From positions 1-39,942 of IMG/VR virus record IMGVR_UViG_3300042006_000033: a stretch of DNA of 39,942 nucleotides; one strand, written 5' to 3'. The notes below the pieces were generated by a model. It saw nothing but the letters and a program-made list of their open reading frames with translations. It had not been told where the DNA came from and ran no database searches. The DNA is from a virus. Within the stretch, counting starts at the first letter, position 1. Every line of letters starts with the position of its first letter. The position numbers and the translations under genes are program-made. Positions 23,640 to 31,328 of the stretch are shown here, piece by piece.

Positions 23640-24803
23640 TTACGCCTCCTTCACATCCTCCTTATTTCCGCTGTGGGACATATTTGGGACATCAAGCCCA
23701 AAAATCGAGTCAATTTGCTTCGCATGCTCAGTTAAATGGTTAGGTGCTAAGTGGGCATATCGACGAACCATTTCGATGCTTTCCCAGCCGCCCATTTCCT
23801 GCAGCACAGATAACGGAACGCCAGACTGAATTAACCAGCTCGCCCATGTATGTCTCAGGTCGTGGAATCGGAAATCCTCTATACCTGCACGACGACAAGC
23901 AGCATTCCATGCACTCTGGTCATCAACCCGCATCTTCCTCACTGATGGAGTCTTTGAACCATCAGGACGCACACCGGCTTTCATATGGACGAACACCCAT
24001 TTATGATGATTGCCAATCTGATCGCGTAGTACCTTACAGGCCGTATCATTCAGCGCTACGCCAATAGCTCTGTTTGATTTACTGTCTTCAGGATTCACCC
24101 AGGCAACCCGACGCTGCATGTCGATTTGTTGCCACTCCATATTGATGATGTTCGAACGACGAAGGCCGGTTGCCAGCGCAAACTTAACAACCGACTTAAG
24201 TGGCTCAGGACACTCCTCAATAAGCCTCTTTGCTTCCTCATGCTCCAGCCAGCGCACCCGCTTATTCCTTACTGCCGGCACCTTAATCACTGGTGCTTTC
24301 TCCAGCCATTTCCAGTCACGCTCTGCCGCACGCAGAATAGCTTTCATCAGTGCCAGATGCTTGGCCTTGGTGGAAGTGGTGACGGGGGATGCCGAATATA
24401 CCGGTGCTGGCTGTCCATTCTTCTGCGCCGCTGCTGCCTGAATTTTCCATATCTCAAGCAGCTTGCGGTTGCTCATCTTGTTTACTGCTGAGTAAATCCT
24501 TTGCTCAGTGACATCCTTTAATCGAATCCCTTCGAAGTGTGCCAGCCAGAAAGCCATGCGGCTGCGGTCGTCTTTCAGTGACTTCTTCTCGGCCTTTTCC
24601 TCAAGCCACCGCATGCAAGCATCATCAAACGTTACATCAGGGAAATCGCCAAGCCGGTCTACTCGCCACAATTCAGCTTTGCGCTTGTCATGTAGCTCAG
24701 TAGCGAGCCGTTTGTCGGAAGTCCCAAGGCTTTCCTTAATTCGCTTCCCGCCCGGGAGCGAGTACGATGCGTACCATATTTCACCTCTGCGGAAGAGTGA
24801 CAT
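23640..24803 (-). CDS. int: Integrase, P22-type tyrosine recombinase
   Basis: Catalyses site-specific recombination between attP and the host tRNA gene. 387 aa, the length of P22 Int, and alignable throughout ([51 protein letters not shown]). Catalytic residues by motif: Arg215 (TGLRRSN), His314 and Arg317 (HDLRH), Trp340 in the second-His position (GGWES) and nucleophile Tyr349 (RRYAHLA). The N-terminal 60 residues are the arm-binding domain. It overlaps xis by 145 nt as in P22. Confidence 0.97.
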   Translation of the reverse strand: MSLFRRGEIWYASYSLPGGKRIKESLGTSDKRLATELHDKRKAELWRVDRLGDFPDVTFDDACMRWLEEKAEKKSLKDDRSRMAFWLAHFEGIRLKDVTEQRIYSAVNKMSNRKLLEIWKIQAAAAQKNGQPAPVYSASPVTTSTKAKHLALMKAILRAAERDWKWLEKAPVIKVPAVRNKRVRWLEHEEAKRLIEECPEPLKSVVKFALATGLRRSNIINMEWQQIDMQRRVAWVNPEDSKSNRAIGVALNDTACKVLRDQIGNHHKWVFVHMKAGVRPDGSKTPSVRKMRVDDQSAWNAACRRAGIEDFRFHDLRHTWASWLIQSGVPLSVLQEMGGWESIEMVRRYAHLAPNHLTEHAKQIDSIFGLDVPNMSHSGNKEDVKEA

Positions 24804-25030
24804 TTCGTTTCCTCTTTAATGCCATCACCCGCGCTCACGGCGACAGTATGCAGCGGAGACTGAAGCGCCGCAATGCAGGCTTGCCGTGTGGTGAGGTATG
24901 GGGACTTTGGTTTTGAAGGGTCTTTACGTGTTGCCTGAAGGCGGCCTGTGCGAATCCAGTTGGTAGCGGTAGGTCTGGATATCTTGAGAAATGCACAGGC
25001 CTCATCGAGTGTGAGACTGTGTGATTCCAT
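24659..25030 (-). CDS. xis: Excisionase, P22 Xis type
   Basis: Winged-helix DNA-bending protein that directs Int to excision. The start at 25030 (AGGAG upstream) gives 123 aa against 116 in P22. The N-terminal 70 residues are nearly P22 Xis ([37 protein letters not shown]). The C-terminal 35 residues are unlike P22 and fall in the overlap with int. Confidence 0.94.
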   Translation of the reverse strand: MESHSLTLDEACAFLKISRPTATNWIRTGRLQATRKDPSKPKSPYLTTRQACIAALQSPLHTVAVSAGDGIKEETKCHSSAEVKYGTHRTRSRAGSELRKALGLPTNGSLLSYMTSAKLNCGE

Positions 25031-25032
25031 GG

Positions 25033-25161
25033 TTACTCCTTGCGTTTGGTGAATCCACCGCAGCCGCATTTAGGGCACATGGTATAGATAATACCTTTGC
25101 GCTCAACCCTGTCGGCACTAGCGTGTTTATGGCCACACGCGACACAAACAAATATCAGCAT
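25033..25161 (-). CDS. Small zinc-ribbon protein upstream of xis
   Basis: 42 aa with two cysteine pairs, CVACGHKH and CPKCGCGG, i.e. a minimal zinc ribbon, and a basic end (FTKRKE). GGAGATAG precedes the ATG. The last codons lie 2 bp before the xis start, so the two are co-transcribed. Small zinc-ribbon proteins of this kind are frequent next to lambdoid xis. The partner is unknown. Confidence 0.65.
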   Translation of the reverse strand: MLIFVCVACGHKHASADRVERKGIIYTMCPKCGCGGFTKRKE

Positions 25162-25171
25162 TATCTATCTC

Positions 25172-25197
25172 CAATAAAAAACCGCCATTGCGGCGGT
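25172..25197 (-). terminator. Minus-strand terminator before xis block
   Basis: On the minus strand, ACCGCC-GCAAT-GGCGGT followed by TTTTTTATT. It abuts the stop of the gene at 25198 and would insulate xis/int from leftward transcription unless N-modified polymerase passes. Confidence 0.8.
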
Positions 25198-25968
25198 CTA
25201 GTCGATGCGGATGTGTGGAATCTTTCCGGCTGCTATAGCGTCGTAAATATCAATAGAGTCTTGTGATGTTGAAACACCTGCATCAAGAATCTCAAATAAC
25301 GCCTCAATAGCCGCATATCTCTTATTGTATTCCTCGGAGCGGATGGTTCGGAAAATGGTATTGCTCAGGTGGCGAATTCCATTATCTGAAGTCCATACGC
25401 ATTCATCGTAGTACGCGATAATTGTTCCACCGTACCACTTACCGGCTTCAATTGCGGGGTGGCCTAAATCTGGCTGCTTGCAAGTGTATTCGACACGACA
25501 CCCCACCGGAGGCAAGCCCTCGCCATCCCATTCTGGTTTATGATGCTCTGACTTGTGCAATCGGTATGCCACGACATCGGCACCATTACTGAAATGTTCC
25601 CAGCGGAAATTATCTGCGACATCACCATCAAGATCAGCCTGACCCTGCGCTCGGAATTTAACTTCAACTACCACATCACCATCTACCGGGCACTCACCAC
25701 CACACCACGAAATCCAGCCATCGTAATCAGGTTTATTGATGATCATCTCTTTGCTGGCTGCAAGTGCTGATTCGTATTTCTCGCGGGTAACTGATCTGTG
25801 TGTATCATCAGCCACGATACTCAATTTCATATCCACAGTATTAACAATGCATCCTCGAGTACCAACAAGTCGACCTTTAGCGTTTTGATACAAACTTTCT
25901 GCGCCTGGCGGCCAACCACCCAAACTCGGCAATTCCTGCACCAAAATATCAATCAGTTTCACATTCAT
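25198..25968 (-). CDS. Ea-region protein of unknown function
   Basis: 256 aa, a soluble protein in the leftward accessory operon. It has no recognised catalytic motif. A WISWCGGECPVDGDVVVEVKF segment is followed by two domain-like repeats with Trp/Cys, and PPVGCRVEYTCKQPDLGHPA looks like a small beta-barrel module. Similar mosaic proteins are widespread in the Ea regions of lambdoid phages and vary in domain content. The start at 25968 follows the upstream gene within 4 bp. Confidence 0.7.
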   Translation of the reverse strand: MNVKLIDILVQELPSLGGWPPGAESLYQNAKGRLVGTRGCIVNTVDMKLSIVADDTHRSVTREKYESALAASKEMIINKPDYDGWISWCGGECPVDGDVVVEVKFRAQGQADLDGDVADNFRWEHFSNGADVVAYRLHKSEHHKPEWDGEGLPPVGCRVEYTCKQPDLGHPAIEAGKWYGGTIIAYYDECVWTSDNGIRHLSNTIFRTIRSEEYNKRYAAIEALFEILDAGVSTSQDSIDIYDAIAAGKIPHIRID

Positions 25969-25972
25969 CTCC

Positions 25973-26173
25973 TTACGCTAATTTCTTATACACGCGAGGC
26001 TCATCAACAGTAGCCGCGCGAAGTTCGTGTTCTGCGTGAGAACTGTAATCACCGGAGTCCCACAAAACGCGATACCATGTCGGCCTGTTCTCCTGCTCCG
26101 TAACGCCATCAACCACTCCTTTGATATCGCCTGACTTGTGCTTTAATATTGCGCCCACAGCAAATTTAGCCAT
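25973..26173 (-). CDS. Small beta-barrel-like protein of unknown function
   Basis: 66 aa, beginning MAKFAVGAILKHKSGDIKGVV with WYRVLWDSGDYSSH in the middle. The alternating pattern suggests an SH3/Tudor-like barrel, a shape seen in several small phage proteins. AGAGGG lies before the start. I cannot name a family. Confidence 0.65.
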   Translation of the reverse strand: MAKFAVGAILKHKSGDIKGVVDGVTEQENRPTWYRVLWDSGDYSSHAEHELRAATVDEPRVYKKLA

Positions 26174-26262
26174 AACAAGCCCTCTGACATGTGAATGAGT
26201 GAAGAGATAGCGCTCAGAGCCATAATTCCGACTATGAGCCAGATAACTGGATTGGCGTGCAT
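26143..26262 (-). CDS. Possible tiny membrane peptide overlapping the previous gene
   Basis: 39 aa open frame with a hydrophobic run WLIVGIMALSAISSLIHM (about 8-25). It overlaps the next gene by 31 nt. The ribosome binding site is weak, so this could be chance, but tiny membrane peptides are common in this region of lambdoid phages. Confidence 0.35.
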   Translation of the reverse strand: MHANPVIWLIVGIMALSAISSLIHMSEGLLWLNLLWAQY

Positions 26263-26276
26263 GATGACTACGGATA

Positions 26277-26301
26277 AAGAAAAACCCGCTGGGTGCGGGT
26301 T
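26277..26301 (-). terminator. Minus-strand terminator after ASCH gene
   Basis: On the minus strand, AACCCGC-ACCCA-GCGGGTT followed by TTTCTTT, 18 bp after the ASCH-type gene. Confidence 0.75.
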
Positions 26302-26319
26302 TGTTATGCGTCGAATGGG

Positions 26320-26622
26320 TTAGGCATCGATGTTCACCTTGATAGCGAAAACCTTCACCGGATCTGGGCCGAAGTGTGGATGTGTTATCACCTTCACTTC
26401 GTAACCGTCATATGGAATGTCGATGCGCTTGCTTGCGTCATCGCGCTTTGGATAGCCGCGGGTGATAATCAGGCGGTCAAAGCGACGCGGTAATTGCTGG
26501 TTATGACCATGCGATAGCCTGCGGCACCAGTACGGATTTACCAGGCGATACTCCTCTGTTTTCTCGCCAGACTTCATCTGGTCGAAGTATTCACCGTTAA
26601 CAGCCAGCTGCAGGTTAGCCAT
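26320..26622 (-). CDS. ASCH/PUA-like domain protein
   Basis: 100 aa. YFDQMKSGEKTEEYRLVNPYW and RFDRLIITRGYPK are characteristic of ASCH-fold proteins (PUA-like beta barrel), and the whole chain is a single such domain. Family members bind RNA or modified nucleotides; a few are nucleases or amidohydrolases. A role in sensing or processing RNA is inference. It overlaps the upstream gene by 8 nt. Confidence 0.75.
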   Translation of the reverse strand: MANLQLAVNGEYFDQMKSGEKTEEYRLVNPYWCRRLSHGHNQQLPRRFDRLIITRGYPKRDDASKRIDIPYDGYEVKVITHPHFGPDPVKVFAIKVNIDA

Positions 26623-27055
26623 TCTTCACCTCCTGCTGCGGTGCTGCTGAGAAATGCTCTATACCTTTTGCCCAAATAGCTTTGATATTGGTCCAACTGA
26701 CTTGAACTTTGGTTTCAATTCTTCCGCTACCGTCACATGTGTCGCACTGATCATCACCAAAGCACTCTGGGCAGTTTATGAACTTGGTTTCTGAAAATTC
26801 ACCCAATAGCGCTTCCTTAGCGCCGTTCTCTGCCGTCAACTTCATCGGCACCAGCACCCAACTATCCGGAATCACCGGAGAGTTGCCATCGGCACCCTGA
26901 AGCATGGCGGCGTGGCGCTCTGACTCGATGAGGCGCTGCTCAAGTGCGGCGAAGTCGGCATGGCTAACATACCCACCATCTTGCTTATCCAGCATCGCTG
27001 CGTATCTTCCTGATGCTGAATCTTTGTATCCAACGCTATAACGGTTCACGCTCAT
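26615..27055 (-). CDS. Ea-region protein with zinc knuckle
   Basis: 146 aa. The N-terminus has a coiled-coil-like patch (DFAALEQRLIESERHAAML) seen in many lambdoid Ea proteins. The middle contains PDSWVLVPMKLTAENGAKEAL, and the C-terminal part has a CPEC-x8-CDTC zinc-binding pair in a DnaJ-like setting (CDTCDGSG). This modular make-up is typical of the Ea22/DUF551-type mosaic group. The function is unknown. Confidence 0.7.
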   Translation of the reverse strand: MSVNRYSVGYKDSASGRYAAMLDKQDGGYVSHADFAALEQRLIESERHAAMLQGADGNSPVIPDSWVLVPMKLTAENGAKEALLGEFSETKFINCPECFGDDQCDTCDGSGRIETKVQVSWTNIKAIWAKGIEHFSAAPQQEVKNG

Positions 27056-27225
27056 TTCTTAGCCCTCTGGTTTAACCACGCTGTCAGGAATTTGTTCTCG
27101 TTCACGCTCTGGAAGCTATTACGCTTCAGCATTTCTTCGCGTGGGATATCGTTGATGGGTTTGAAGCGGTGGCCGGCTATCAATTCGCTGGGCTGTATGA
27201 AGGGGTCGTAAAATGTGCCTATCAT
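27052..27225 (-). CDS. Small conserved hypothetical protein
   Basis: 57 aa starting MIGTFYDPFIQPSELIAGHRF and ending WLNQRAKK. The stop overlaps the start of the next gene (ATGA) and its start overlaps the stop of the previous one, so it is embedded in a coupled operon. No domain is recognised. Confidence 0.65.
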   Translation of the reverse strand: MIGTFYDPFIQPSELIAGHRFKPINDIPREEMLKRNSFQSVNENKFLTAWLNQRAKK

Positions 27226-27551
27226 GCTGCTTTCCTCATTTCAGGTTTCAGTCTGAACTCAATCCCGCCTATACATTTCCCGCCAAACTCAGCACCCCAC
27301 GGATGCGCTTCACATAAATCCTTAACAAGCTCTAACTCTGCGTAAGTGATGTACTCGCTTTGCTCTTCCATGAGGCTCCCCCACCCTTCGTAATAGGGGT
27401 CATGCGTTACCAGGTTAGCGCCAGCCGTGAAACATCCATCAGCTGGGTTAACGCCGCTCCAGTAGGTCGCAATGAAGTTCTTCTCGCTAAGCTGAAGCTT
27501 CTGAATAAGCTGCTCACGAGAATAAAGGCGTCTGTTGGATATGTGATACAT
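27222..27551 (-). CDS. Ea-region hypothetical protein
   Basis: 109 aa, soluble, with aromatic-rich segments (NFIATYWSGVNPADGCFTAG; HDPYYEGWGSLMEEQSEYIT) and an ending KCIGGIEFRLKPEM. It is coupled to the downstream 57-aa gene by a 4-base overlap. A hairpin GCGGGT/ACCCGC (27560-27565/27573-27578) lies before it in the leader. The family is not recognised. Confidence 0.65.
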   Translation of the reverse strand: MYHISNRRLYSREQLIQKLQLSEKNFIATYWSGVNPADGCFTAGANLVTHDPYYEGWGSLMEEQSEYITYAELELVKDLCEAHPWGAEFGGKCIGGIEFRLKPEMRKAA

Positions 27552-27612
27552 GGCGAATTGCGGGTGTGGTTAACCCGCCTCCGTGAGGTGAAATAGAATG
27601 TTCAGGTGGTGG

Positions 27613-28164
27613 TTACTTTTGGACTAATTTCTGCCAGATTACAGAAACGTATTTGGCCTGATGTATTGCATCATCAAGTGCGCTGTGTCGGGTTCCTTCA
27701 AATGGCATATCACGCTTAGGTTCGATTCCGATCGCTTTACCCATCTCGACTACGGTGCGCACATCGCGGTCATTCCACCATTGCCAAGGGGCTTCCTGCC
27801 CGGTGAGAGCGTAACTGTTACGGAGAATCACGCAATCGAACGATGCACCGTTACCCCATACCTGAACGAATCTTGGCTTGGCGTGCTTAGCGACAAAATC
27901 AGATAGCCAGCCAAGGGCGGTTGAAAGCTCTTCGGTATCAGTGGTTAAAGCCTTTCGTGCGGCTTCGCCTTGCTCCATCCACCATAGGATTGTTGAGGCG
28001 TCAGGCCTGGCGCGGAACCTCATTGATGACTCAAGCGATACGTTTACCTGGAAGTCATCGCCTGTAGCACCGGTGTTCGGGTCGAAGAATACAGCGCCAA
28101 TGGAGATGATAGGCGCGTATGGACCGTTACCCATCGTTTCCAGGTCAATCATTAAGTGGTTCAT
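27613..28164 (-). CDS. DEDD-family 3'-5' exonuclease (ExoVIII / Rv2179c-like)
   Basis: 183 aa RNase H-fold exonuclease. Exo I motif: MIDLETMGNGP (Asp7, Glu9). Exo II: VWGNGASFDCVILRN. Exo III: GTRHSALDDAIHQAKYV, with His and Asp placed as in DEDDh enzymes. Proteins of this type are annotated in phages as exodeoxyribonuclease VIII-like, and in mycobacteria as exoribonuclease Rv2179c. Its place next to ssb and the Sak4-type recombinase suggests DNA end processing for recombination, but RNA cannot be excluded as substrate. Confidence 0.85.
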   Translation of the reverse strand: MNHLMIDLETMGNGPYAPIISIGAVFFDPNTGATGDDFQVNVSLESSMRFRARPDASTILWWMEQGEAARKALTTDTEELSTALGWLSDFVAKHAKPRFVQVWGNGASFDCVILRNSYALTGQEAPWQWWNDRDVRTVVEMGKAIGIEPKRDMPFEGTRHSALDDAIHQAKYVSVIWQKLVQK

Positions 28165-28172
28165 ATTCGTCC

Positions 28173-28667
28173 TTAAATTGCGTGAATAGTGTGGCGAGGG
28201 AAGGGAAGCGTTACCGGAGCAAACGGAATATCGTCGTCGAAGTTCATTGGGGGTTCGCTAGCCTGCTTAGTCTGTTGCGGCTGGCTATTTTGCTGCTTTG
28301 GCTGGCTATCCGCTTCGCGCTTACCTCCAAGCATTTGTAGCGTGCCCCCAACACCAACCATAATTTCAGTTGTGTACTTCTCTGTTCCTGACTGATCTGT
28401 CCATTTTCGAGTGCGCAGCTTTCCTTCCAGATACACTTCAGAGCCTTTCCGCAGGTATTCACCAGCTATCTCAGCCAACTTTCCACTAAGTACTACACGG
28501 TGCCATTCCGTTTGCTCTTTTTGCTCGCCAGTCTGCTTGTCTCGCCACTGTTCCGATGTAGCTACGGTCATGTTGGCAAATGCAGCGCCAGAAGGCGCAT
28601 AGCGCACTTCAGGATCCTGACCTAATCGACCTACGATGATTACCTTGTTAACGCCTCTGCTAGCCAT
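28173..28667 (-). CDS. ssb: Single-stranded DNA-binding protein with extended tail
   Basis: 164 aa. The OB-fold domain (1-112) begins [20 protein letters not shown], as in bacterial SSB, followed by a Gln-rich linker (about 118-136). The usual acidic tip, MNFDDDIPF, is present but does not end the protein: 15 residues ([15 protein letters not shown]) follow. In bacterial SSB the free C-terminal Phe docks into partner proteins. The gene starts immediately after the sak4-like stop (TAAATG), indicating a functional pair. Confidence 0.95.
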   Translation of the reverse strand: MASRGVNKVIIVGRLGQDPEVRYAPSGAAFANMTVATSEQWRDKQTGEQKEQTEWHRVVLSGKLAEIAGEYLRKGSEVYLEGKLRTRKWTDQSGTEKYTTEIMVGVGGTLQMLGGKREADSQPKQQNSQPQQTKQASEPPMNFDDDIPFAPVTLPFPRHTIHAI

Positions 28668-29540
28668 TTATGCCGCCTTATCCTCTGTTTCGAAGTCTGA
28701 TTTACGAGCGTCGTAAACCTCTTTTGCTTTTGACTGATATTCCGTACCGCGAAGTGTTCGCCATGCTTCTTCAAACAATGGCTTTAGCTCGTCCATGCTT
28801 TGCGCGTTGCCGGCCATATCAACGAATGATTTAAGCGTTTCTTCATGAGGGTTTACGCCTGACTCAAGCCAGTTCAGTAGCTGCTTTCCTGTATCTTCAC
28901 TGAGTATCAAAGGGTCAGAGTTGGAAAATAGTTTTGTGCGGTCTTTACTGGCGATTGCATGGTGTGTTTCATGCGCAATATCCAGAACGGTTGTGAACTC
29001 ATATTCAACGCCGTCACGCTGTTCTGACTTCATGCCAAGTTTTGCGACCTTCTTGCGGCCGTTCTCTTCAACCTGTGCCGTCTCAGTCTTGCTTCGCATG
29101 GTTGCTATGATGTGCATTGAAGAGCGCAAAATCGCATCAAGAAATAATCGGTGGCGGGGGTTAATTTCACTCCATGCTGACCAGCTGTTACCGCGATATT
29201 TTGCCTTGGCAATGGTGTCTACCAGCTCAAGACACCCACCAACTCCACCCCATTCATGAGTGATACTGTCAATCACAAGCGTGTCATAACCTGCATCCTC
29301 TGCAGACTTGATGGCTTCAATGAATCGCTCCGGTGAAAATGGAGGATCAAGCTCTAAAACATCGAATTCAGCTACATCAGAGTAAAGGGATGCGCTTCCT
29401 TTCTCGGTGTCGATGAAAGCAATCTTCCCGCCAATTCCTTTGGCAACTAGCAGTGCACTATATGTTTTACCTGATCCACTTGGCCCGGTAAGTGCCAGCC
29501 GTAGCTTGGCTTTCTTTCTCATGGCTTTTTCAAATTTCAT
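28668..29540 (-). CDS. Sak4-type RecA-like recombination ATPase
   Basis: 290 aa. Walker A is GPSGSGKT (19-26); Walker B is DTLVIDSITHEWGG (about 85-98), followed by a sensor-like HIIATMRSKTETAQ. This is the short RecA-core architecture of phage Sak4 proteins, which promote single-strand annealing with the help of a cognate SSB. That SSB is encoded directly downstream. P22 uses Erf at the equivalent position, so the recombination module has been swapped. The C-terminal 90 residues are helical. AAAGG precedes the ATG. Confidence 0.82.
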   Translation of the reverse strand: MKFEKAMRKKAKLRLALTGPSGSGKTYSALLVAKGIGGKIAFIDTEKGSASLYSDVAEFDVLELDPPFSPERFIEAIKSAEDAGYDTLVIDSITHEWGGVGGCLELVDTIAKAKYRGNSWSAWSEINPRHRLFLDAILRSSMHIIATMRSKTETAQVEENGRKKVAKLGMKSEQRDGVEYEFTTVLDIAHETHHAIASKDRTKLFSNSDPLILSEDTGKQLLNWLESGVNPHEETLKSFVDMAGNAQSMDELKPLFEEAWRTLRGTEYQSKAKEVYDARKSDFETEDKAA

Positions 29541-29551
29541 GGTGTTTACCT

Positions 29552-29743
29552 TTAGAATGGAAGTTCGTTAGGGTTTGCAAGAAACTCGCACTTATTCATG
29601 CGCTCACGGCGAGCCTGATAAAGGCAGAATGACTTCATTGACTTGTTACCAGCCTTGCGCCAGAAAAGCGCTTCAGTAACGTGGCACTGGCGTTTGAGTC
29701 GGCTGAGTTCTGGCGTTCTCGCCAGGTCTACTGGAATCGACAT
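29552..29743 (-). CDS. Conserved small basic protein
   Basis: 63 aa from the ATG at 29743, which has GAGG 9 nt upstream (the ATG at 29752 abuts the same GAGG). It is basic, with two cysteines and the pattern LSRLKRQCHVTEALFWRKAG, which I associate with conserved small ORFs before lambdoid recombination genes. The function is unknown. Confidence 0.6.
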   Translation of the reverse strand: MSIPVDLARTPELSRLKRQCHVTEALFWRKAGNKSMKSFCLYQARRERMNKCEFLANPNELPF

Positions 29744-29828
29744 CTTCTGCATCCTCTTTCTGCTGTTTCAACATGTCCTGCATAAGGCGGACAAAGGCAT
29801 CATCTGACCAGGTATCTGCAATGCTCAC
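29673..29828 (-). CDS. Small hypothetical protein, GTG start
   Basis: 51 aa beginning at a GTG (29828) that overlaps the upstream stop as GTGA, with AAGGA 9 nt before it. ATG codons further upstream lack a binding site and would overlap more. The N-terminal half is SIADTWSDDAFVRLMQDMLK; the tail is low-complexity (PGENARTQPTQTPVPRY). It overlaps the next gene by 71 nt in another frame. Confidence 0.5.
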   Translation of the reverse strand: MSIADTWSDDAFVRLMQDMLKQQKEDAEDVDSSRPGENARTQPTQTPVPRY

Positions 29829-30052
29829 AGGTCTGCATCCTTTGCAGGCTTCCATGTGTAAGCTGGGGAGATAATCACATCCATGCAACTACCCATCTCG
29901 TTGTAATACTCAAGAGCATCAAGAACACACTCATCATCCTGAGTGTCACCGTAGCTACCAACGATGCATAAAAGCTCAACAGGAGCACCGAGATTTTGCA
30001 GCGCAATAGTCAACTGCTTGGCCAGGGCCATTTTCATTTGCTCTTCGTTCAT
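29825..30052 (-). CDS. Small acidic hypothetical protein
   Basis: 75 aa from the ATG at 30052 (GAGGC upstream; coupled to kil by a 2-base overlap). An amphipathic N-terminal helix (MNEEQMKMALAKQLTIAL) is followed by an acidic segment (GSYGDTQDDECVLDALEYYN). It occupies the position of gam or abc genes in related phages but shows no resemblance I can point to. Confidence 0.6.
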   Translation of the reverse strand: MNEEQMKMALAKQLTIALQNLGAPVELLCIVGSYGDTQDDECVLDALEYYNEMGSCMDVIISPAYTWKPAKDADL

Positions 30053-30198
30053 GCTTGCCTCCGATACCACGGCATGTTGATGGCGGTCTTAATGGCTTCA
30101 TGAGCCTCTTGCCACATGCGGCCATCTCCGAGATAGCGAGCGATTACCGCTTTGCTCTGCGCTGCTTTAAGCAGGCTGTGATTTATAACTGGTGACAT
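30049..30198 (-). CDS. kil: Kil-type cell division inhibitor
   Basis: 49 aa. SKAVIARYLGDGRMWQEAHEAIKTAI aligns by eye with the core of lambda Kil (TKFTIATFIGDEKMFREAVD...), and the gene directly follows cIII as in lambda and P22. Kil peptides block FtsZ ring formation and kill the host after induction. GGAGGG precedes the ATG. It would be repressed with the rest of the PL operon in the lysogen. Confidence 0.75.
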   Translation of the reverse strand: MSPVINHSLLKAAQSKAVIARYLGDGRMWQEAHEAIKTAINMPWYRRQA

Positions 30199-30314
30199 AA
30201 ACCCTCCAGGTGCTTTCTGGCAGCACGAATAAGACGGCGAACACGTTTTGATAATTCGGATTCAGCGGGGAAATAAGCGGACATGACGCCGCCATATAGT
30301 GCGATGGTATTCAT
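30183..30314 (-). CDS. cIII: cIII-type protein (FtsH inhibitor)
   Basis: 43 aa. AESELSKRVRRLIRAARKHLEGL is the amphipathic helix of CIII (lambda: SESLLERITRKLRDGWKRLI). CIII protects CII from the FtsH protease and favours lysogeny. AGGAGC before the ATG is formed by the last codons of the upstream endonuclease, with which it shares a TAATG overlap. It overlaps kil by 16 nt. Confidence 0.8.
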   Translation of the reverse strand: MNTIALYGGVMSAYFPAESELSKRVRRLIRAARKHLEGLCHQL

Positions 30315-30826
30315 TATTTGCTCCTGTAATATTCACCGTGATGCTTTATGGCAAAATCGCAGTAAGCCTTTTTCGCATCATCAAAGTTCAGAAAATATCC
30401 AAGGTGAATTTTCTTTCCATTCAGCTTGGCTACCGCAACCCATTTGTTGCTTTCTTTTTTCCATGAAACACCTTTGCAGCCAGAAGTGTTAAGTCTGCTT
30501 ATTCTGCTGTTCATTGAGTTCTGTGAGTAATTTGCTAGCCTAAGGTTGGATATTCTGTTGTCAGCCTTGTTACCGTTTATATGGTCAATCATCTCTTCAG
30601 GCTCTACTCCATAATGCAGAAGCCATGCAACCCTGTGGCAAGAAAACAATTTCCCATTTAGATTCATCCGCAGATAACCATTACCAGACAAGGTTCCCGC
30701 CTTAGCACCTGGCTTCCTTGCTGCGTAGCCCCTAAGCCACGTAAAATCTCCTGAATCAGGGTTATATTTGACGGTTTTCATAAGCTCATCCATAGAAATG
30801 GAATCAAGTATTTTATTGAATCTCAT
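30314..30826 (-). CDS. HNH-AP2 homing-type endonuclease
   Basis: 170 aa from the ATG at 30826 (AAGGA upstream). An N-terminal DNA-contact segment (YNPDSGDFTWLRG) precedes the HNH nuclease core (HRVAWLLHYG, then IDHINGNKADNRISNLR, about 70-100). A C-terminal AP2 DNA-binding domain follows (SGCKGVSWKKESNKWVAV; GYFLNFDDAKKAY). It is a free-standing selfish or mobile gene inserted between the upstream small ORF and cIII. It is related in architecture to the gene at 38959. Confidence 0.9.
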   Translation of the reverse strand: MRFNKILDSISMDELMKTVKYNPDSGDFTWLRGYAARKPGAKAGTLSGNGYLRMNLNGKLFSCHRVAWLLHYGVEPEEMIDHINGNKADNRISNLRLANYSQNSMNSRISRLNTSGCKGVSWKKESNKWVAVAKLNGKKIHLGYFLNFDDAKKAYCDFAIKHHGEYYRSK

Positions 30827-30891
30827 AATTGTTCCTTCCAATGGCATATCGACTGAGCACTTGAATAAATGCTCACTCAGATGCGGGTATG

Positions 30892-30913
30892 GAAAAGCCG
30901 CCCTTAAGCGGCT
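30892..30913 (-). terminator. Terminator-like hairpin upstream of the HNH gene
   Basis: On the minus strand, AGCCGC-TTAAGGG-CGGCT-TTTCC. It overlaps the end of the gene at 30904. A second inverted repeat TGAGCA/TGCTCA (30854-30873) lies between it and the HNH start. Confidence 0.5.
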
Positions 30914-31290
30914 GTTGTGCCAGTTGCTTCGAAGTGTGCGTTAGCCATTCGTTCTGCATCTTCATGTCCATTTGCGATAAAGACGACAGGCTCATGCTTT
31001 GGCTGATGGGACATTGTTGCGTGCTTAATCCTGTCCTCGATATCAATGTGATAACTGGTGTCAATGTACTTAAATGATGTTTGCTTTCCGTCAGGGTAAT
31101 AAAGACTCCACGAGGAAGGGTGCAATCTATCCTTGTTTTCAATAAGAAGCCGCTTAACGTCTTGTAAGTATTTAGCCTGCAACTTAGAAAGTTTCTTCAT
31201 GACATCTTCAGGCATTAAGACTCCGCAATATACTCCAGCCGTAAAATCAAAAAGGCTTTCATTAGCAATAACATATTCTTCAGTACTCAT
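30904..31290 (-). CDS. Early leftward hypothetical protein
   Basis: 128 aa from the ATG at 31290 (GGAGGAAAT upstream; an in-frame ATG 15 bases earlier has none). It is soluble and mainly helical (MKKLSKLQAKYLQDVKRLLI), with a C-terminal segment HEPVVFIANGHEDAERMANA that looks like a second small alpha/beta unit. It is the first long gene after N, a position where P22 carries anti-host and exclusion genes. I cannot assign a function. Confidence 0.65.
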   Translation of the reverse strand: MSTEEYVIANESLFDFTAGVYCGVLMPEDVMKKLSKLQAKYLQDVKRLLIENKDRLHPSSWSLYYPDGKQTSFKYIDTSYHIDIEDRIKHATMSHQPKHEPVVFIANGHEDAERMANAHFEATGTTAA

Positions 31291-31301
31291 ATTTCCTCCA
31301 G

Positions 31302-31328
31302 GCAAAAAGAAGCCCCGACAAGCGGGGC
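31302..31328 (-). terminator. Minus-strand terminator tL1-like
   Basis: On the minus strand, GCCCCG-CTTGT-CGGGGC followed by TTCTTTTTG. It is a strong intrinsic terminator downstream of N, as expected for a signal overcome by N antitermination. Confidence 0.8.

Noticed and set aside
23744-24491. Several plus-strand frames opposite int
   Set aside because: Int is certain in this interval; the opposing frames have no binding sites or domains.
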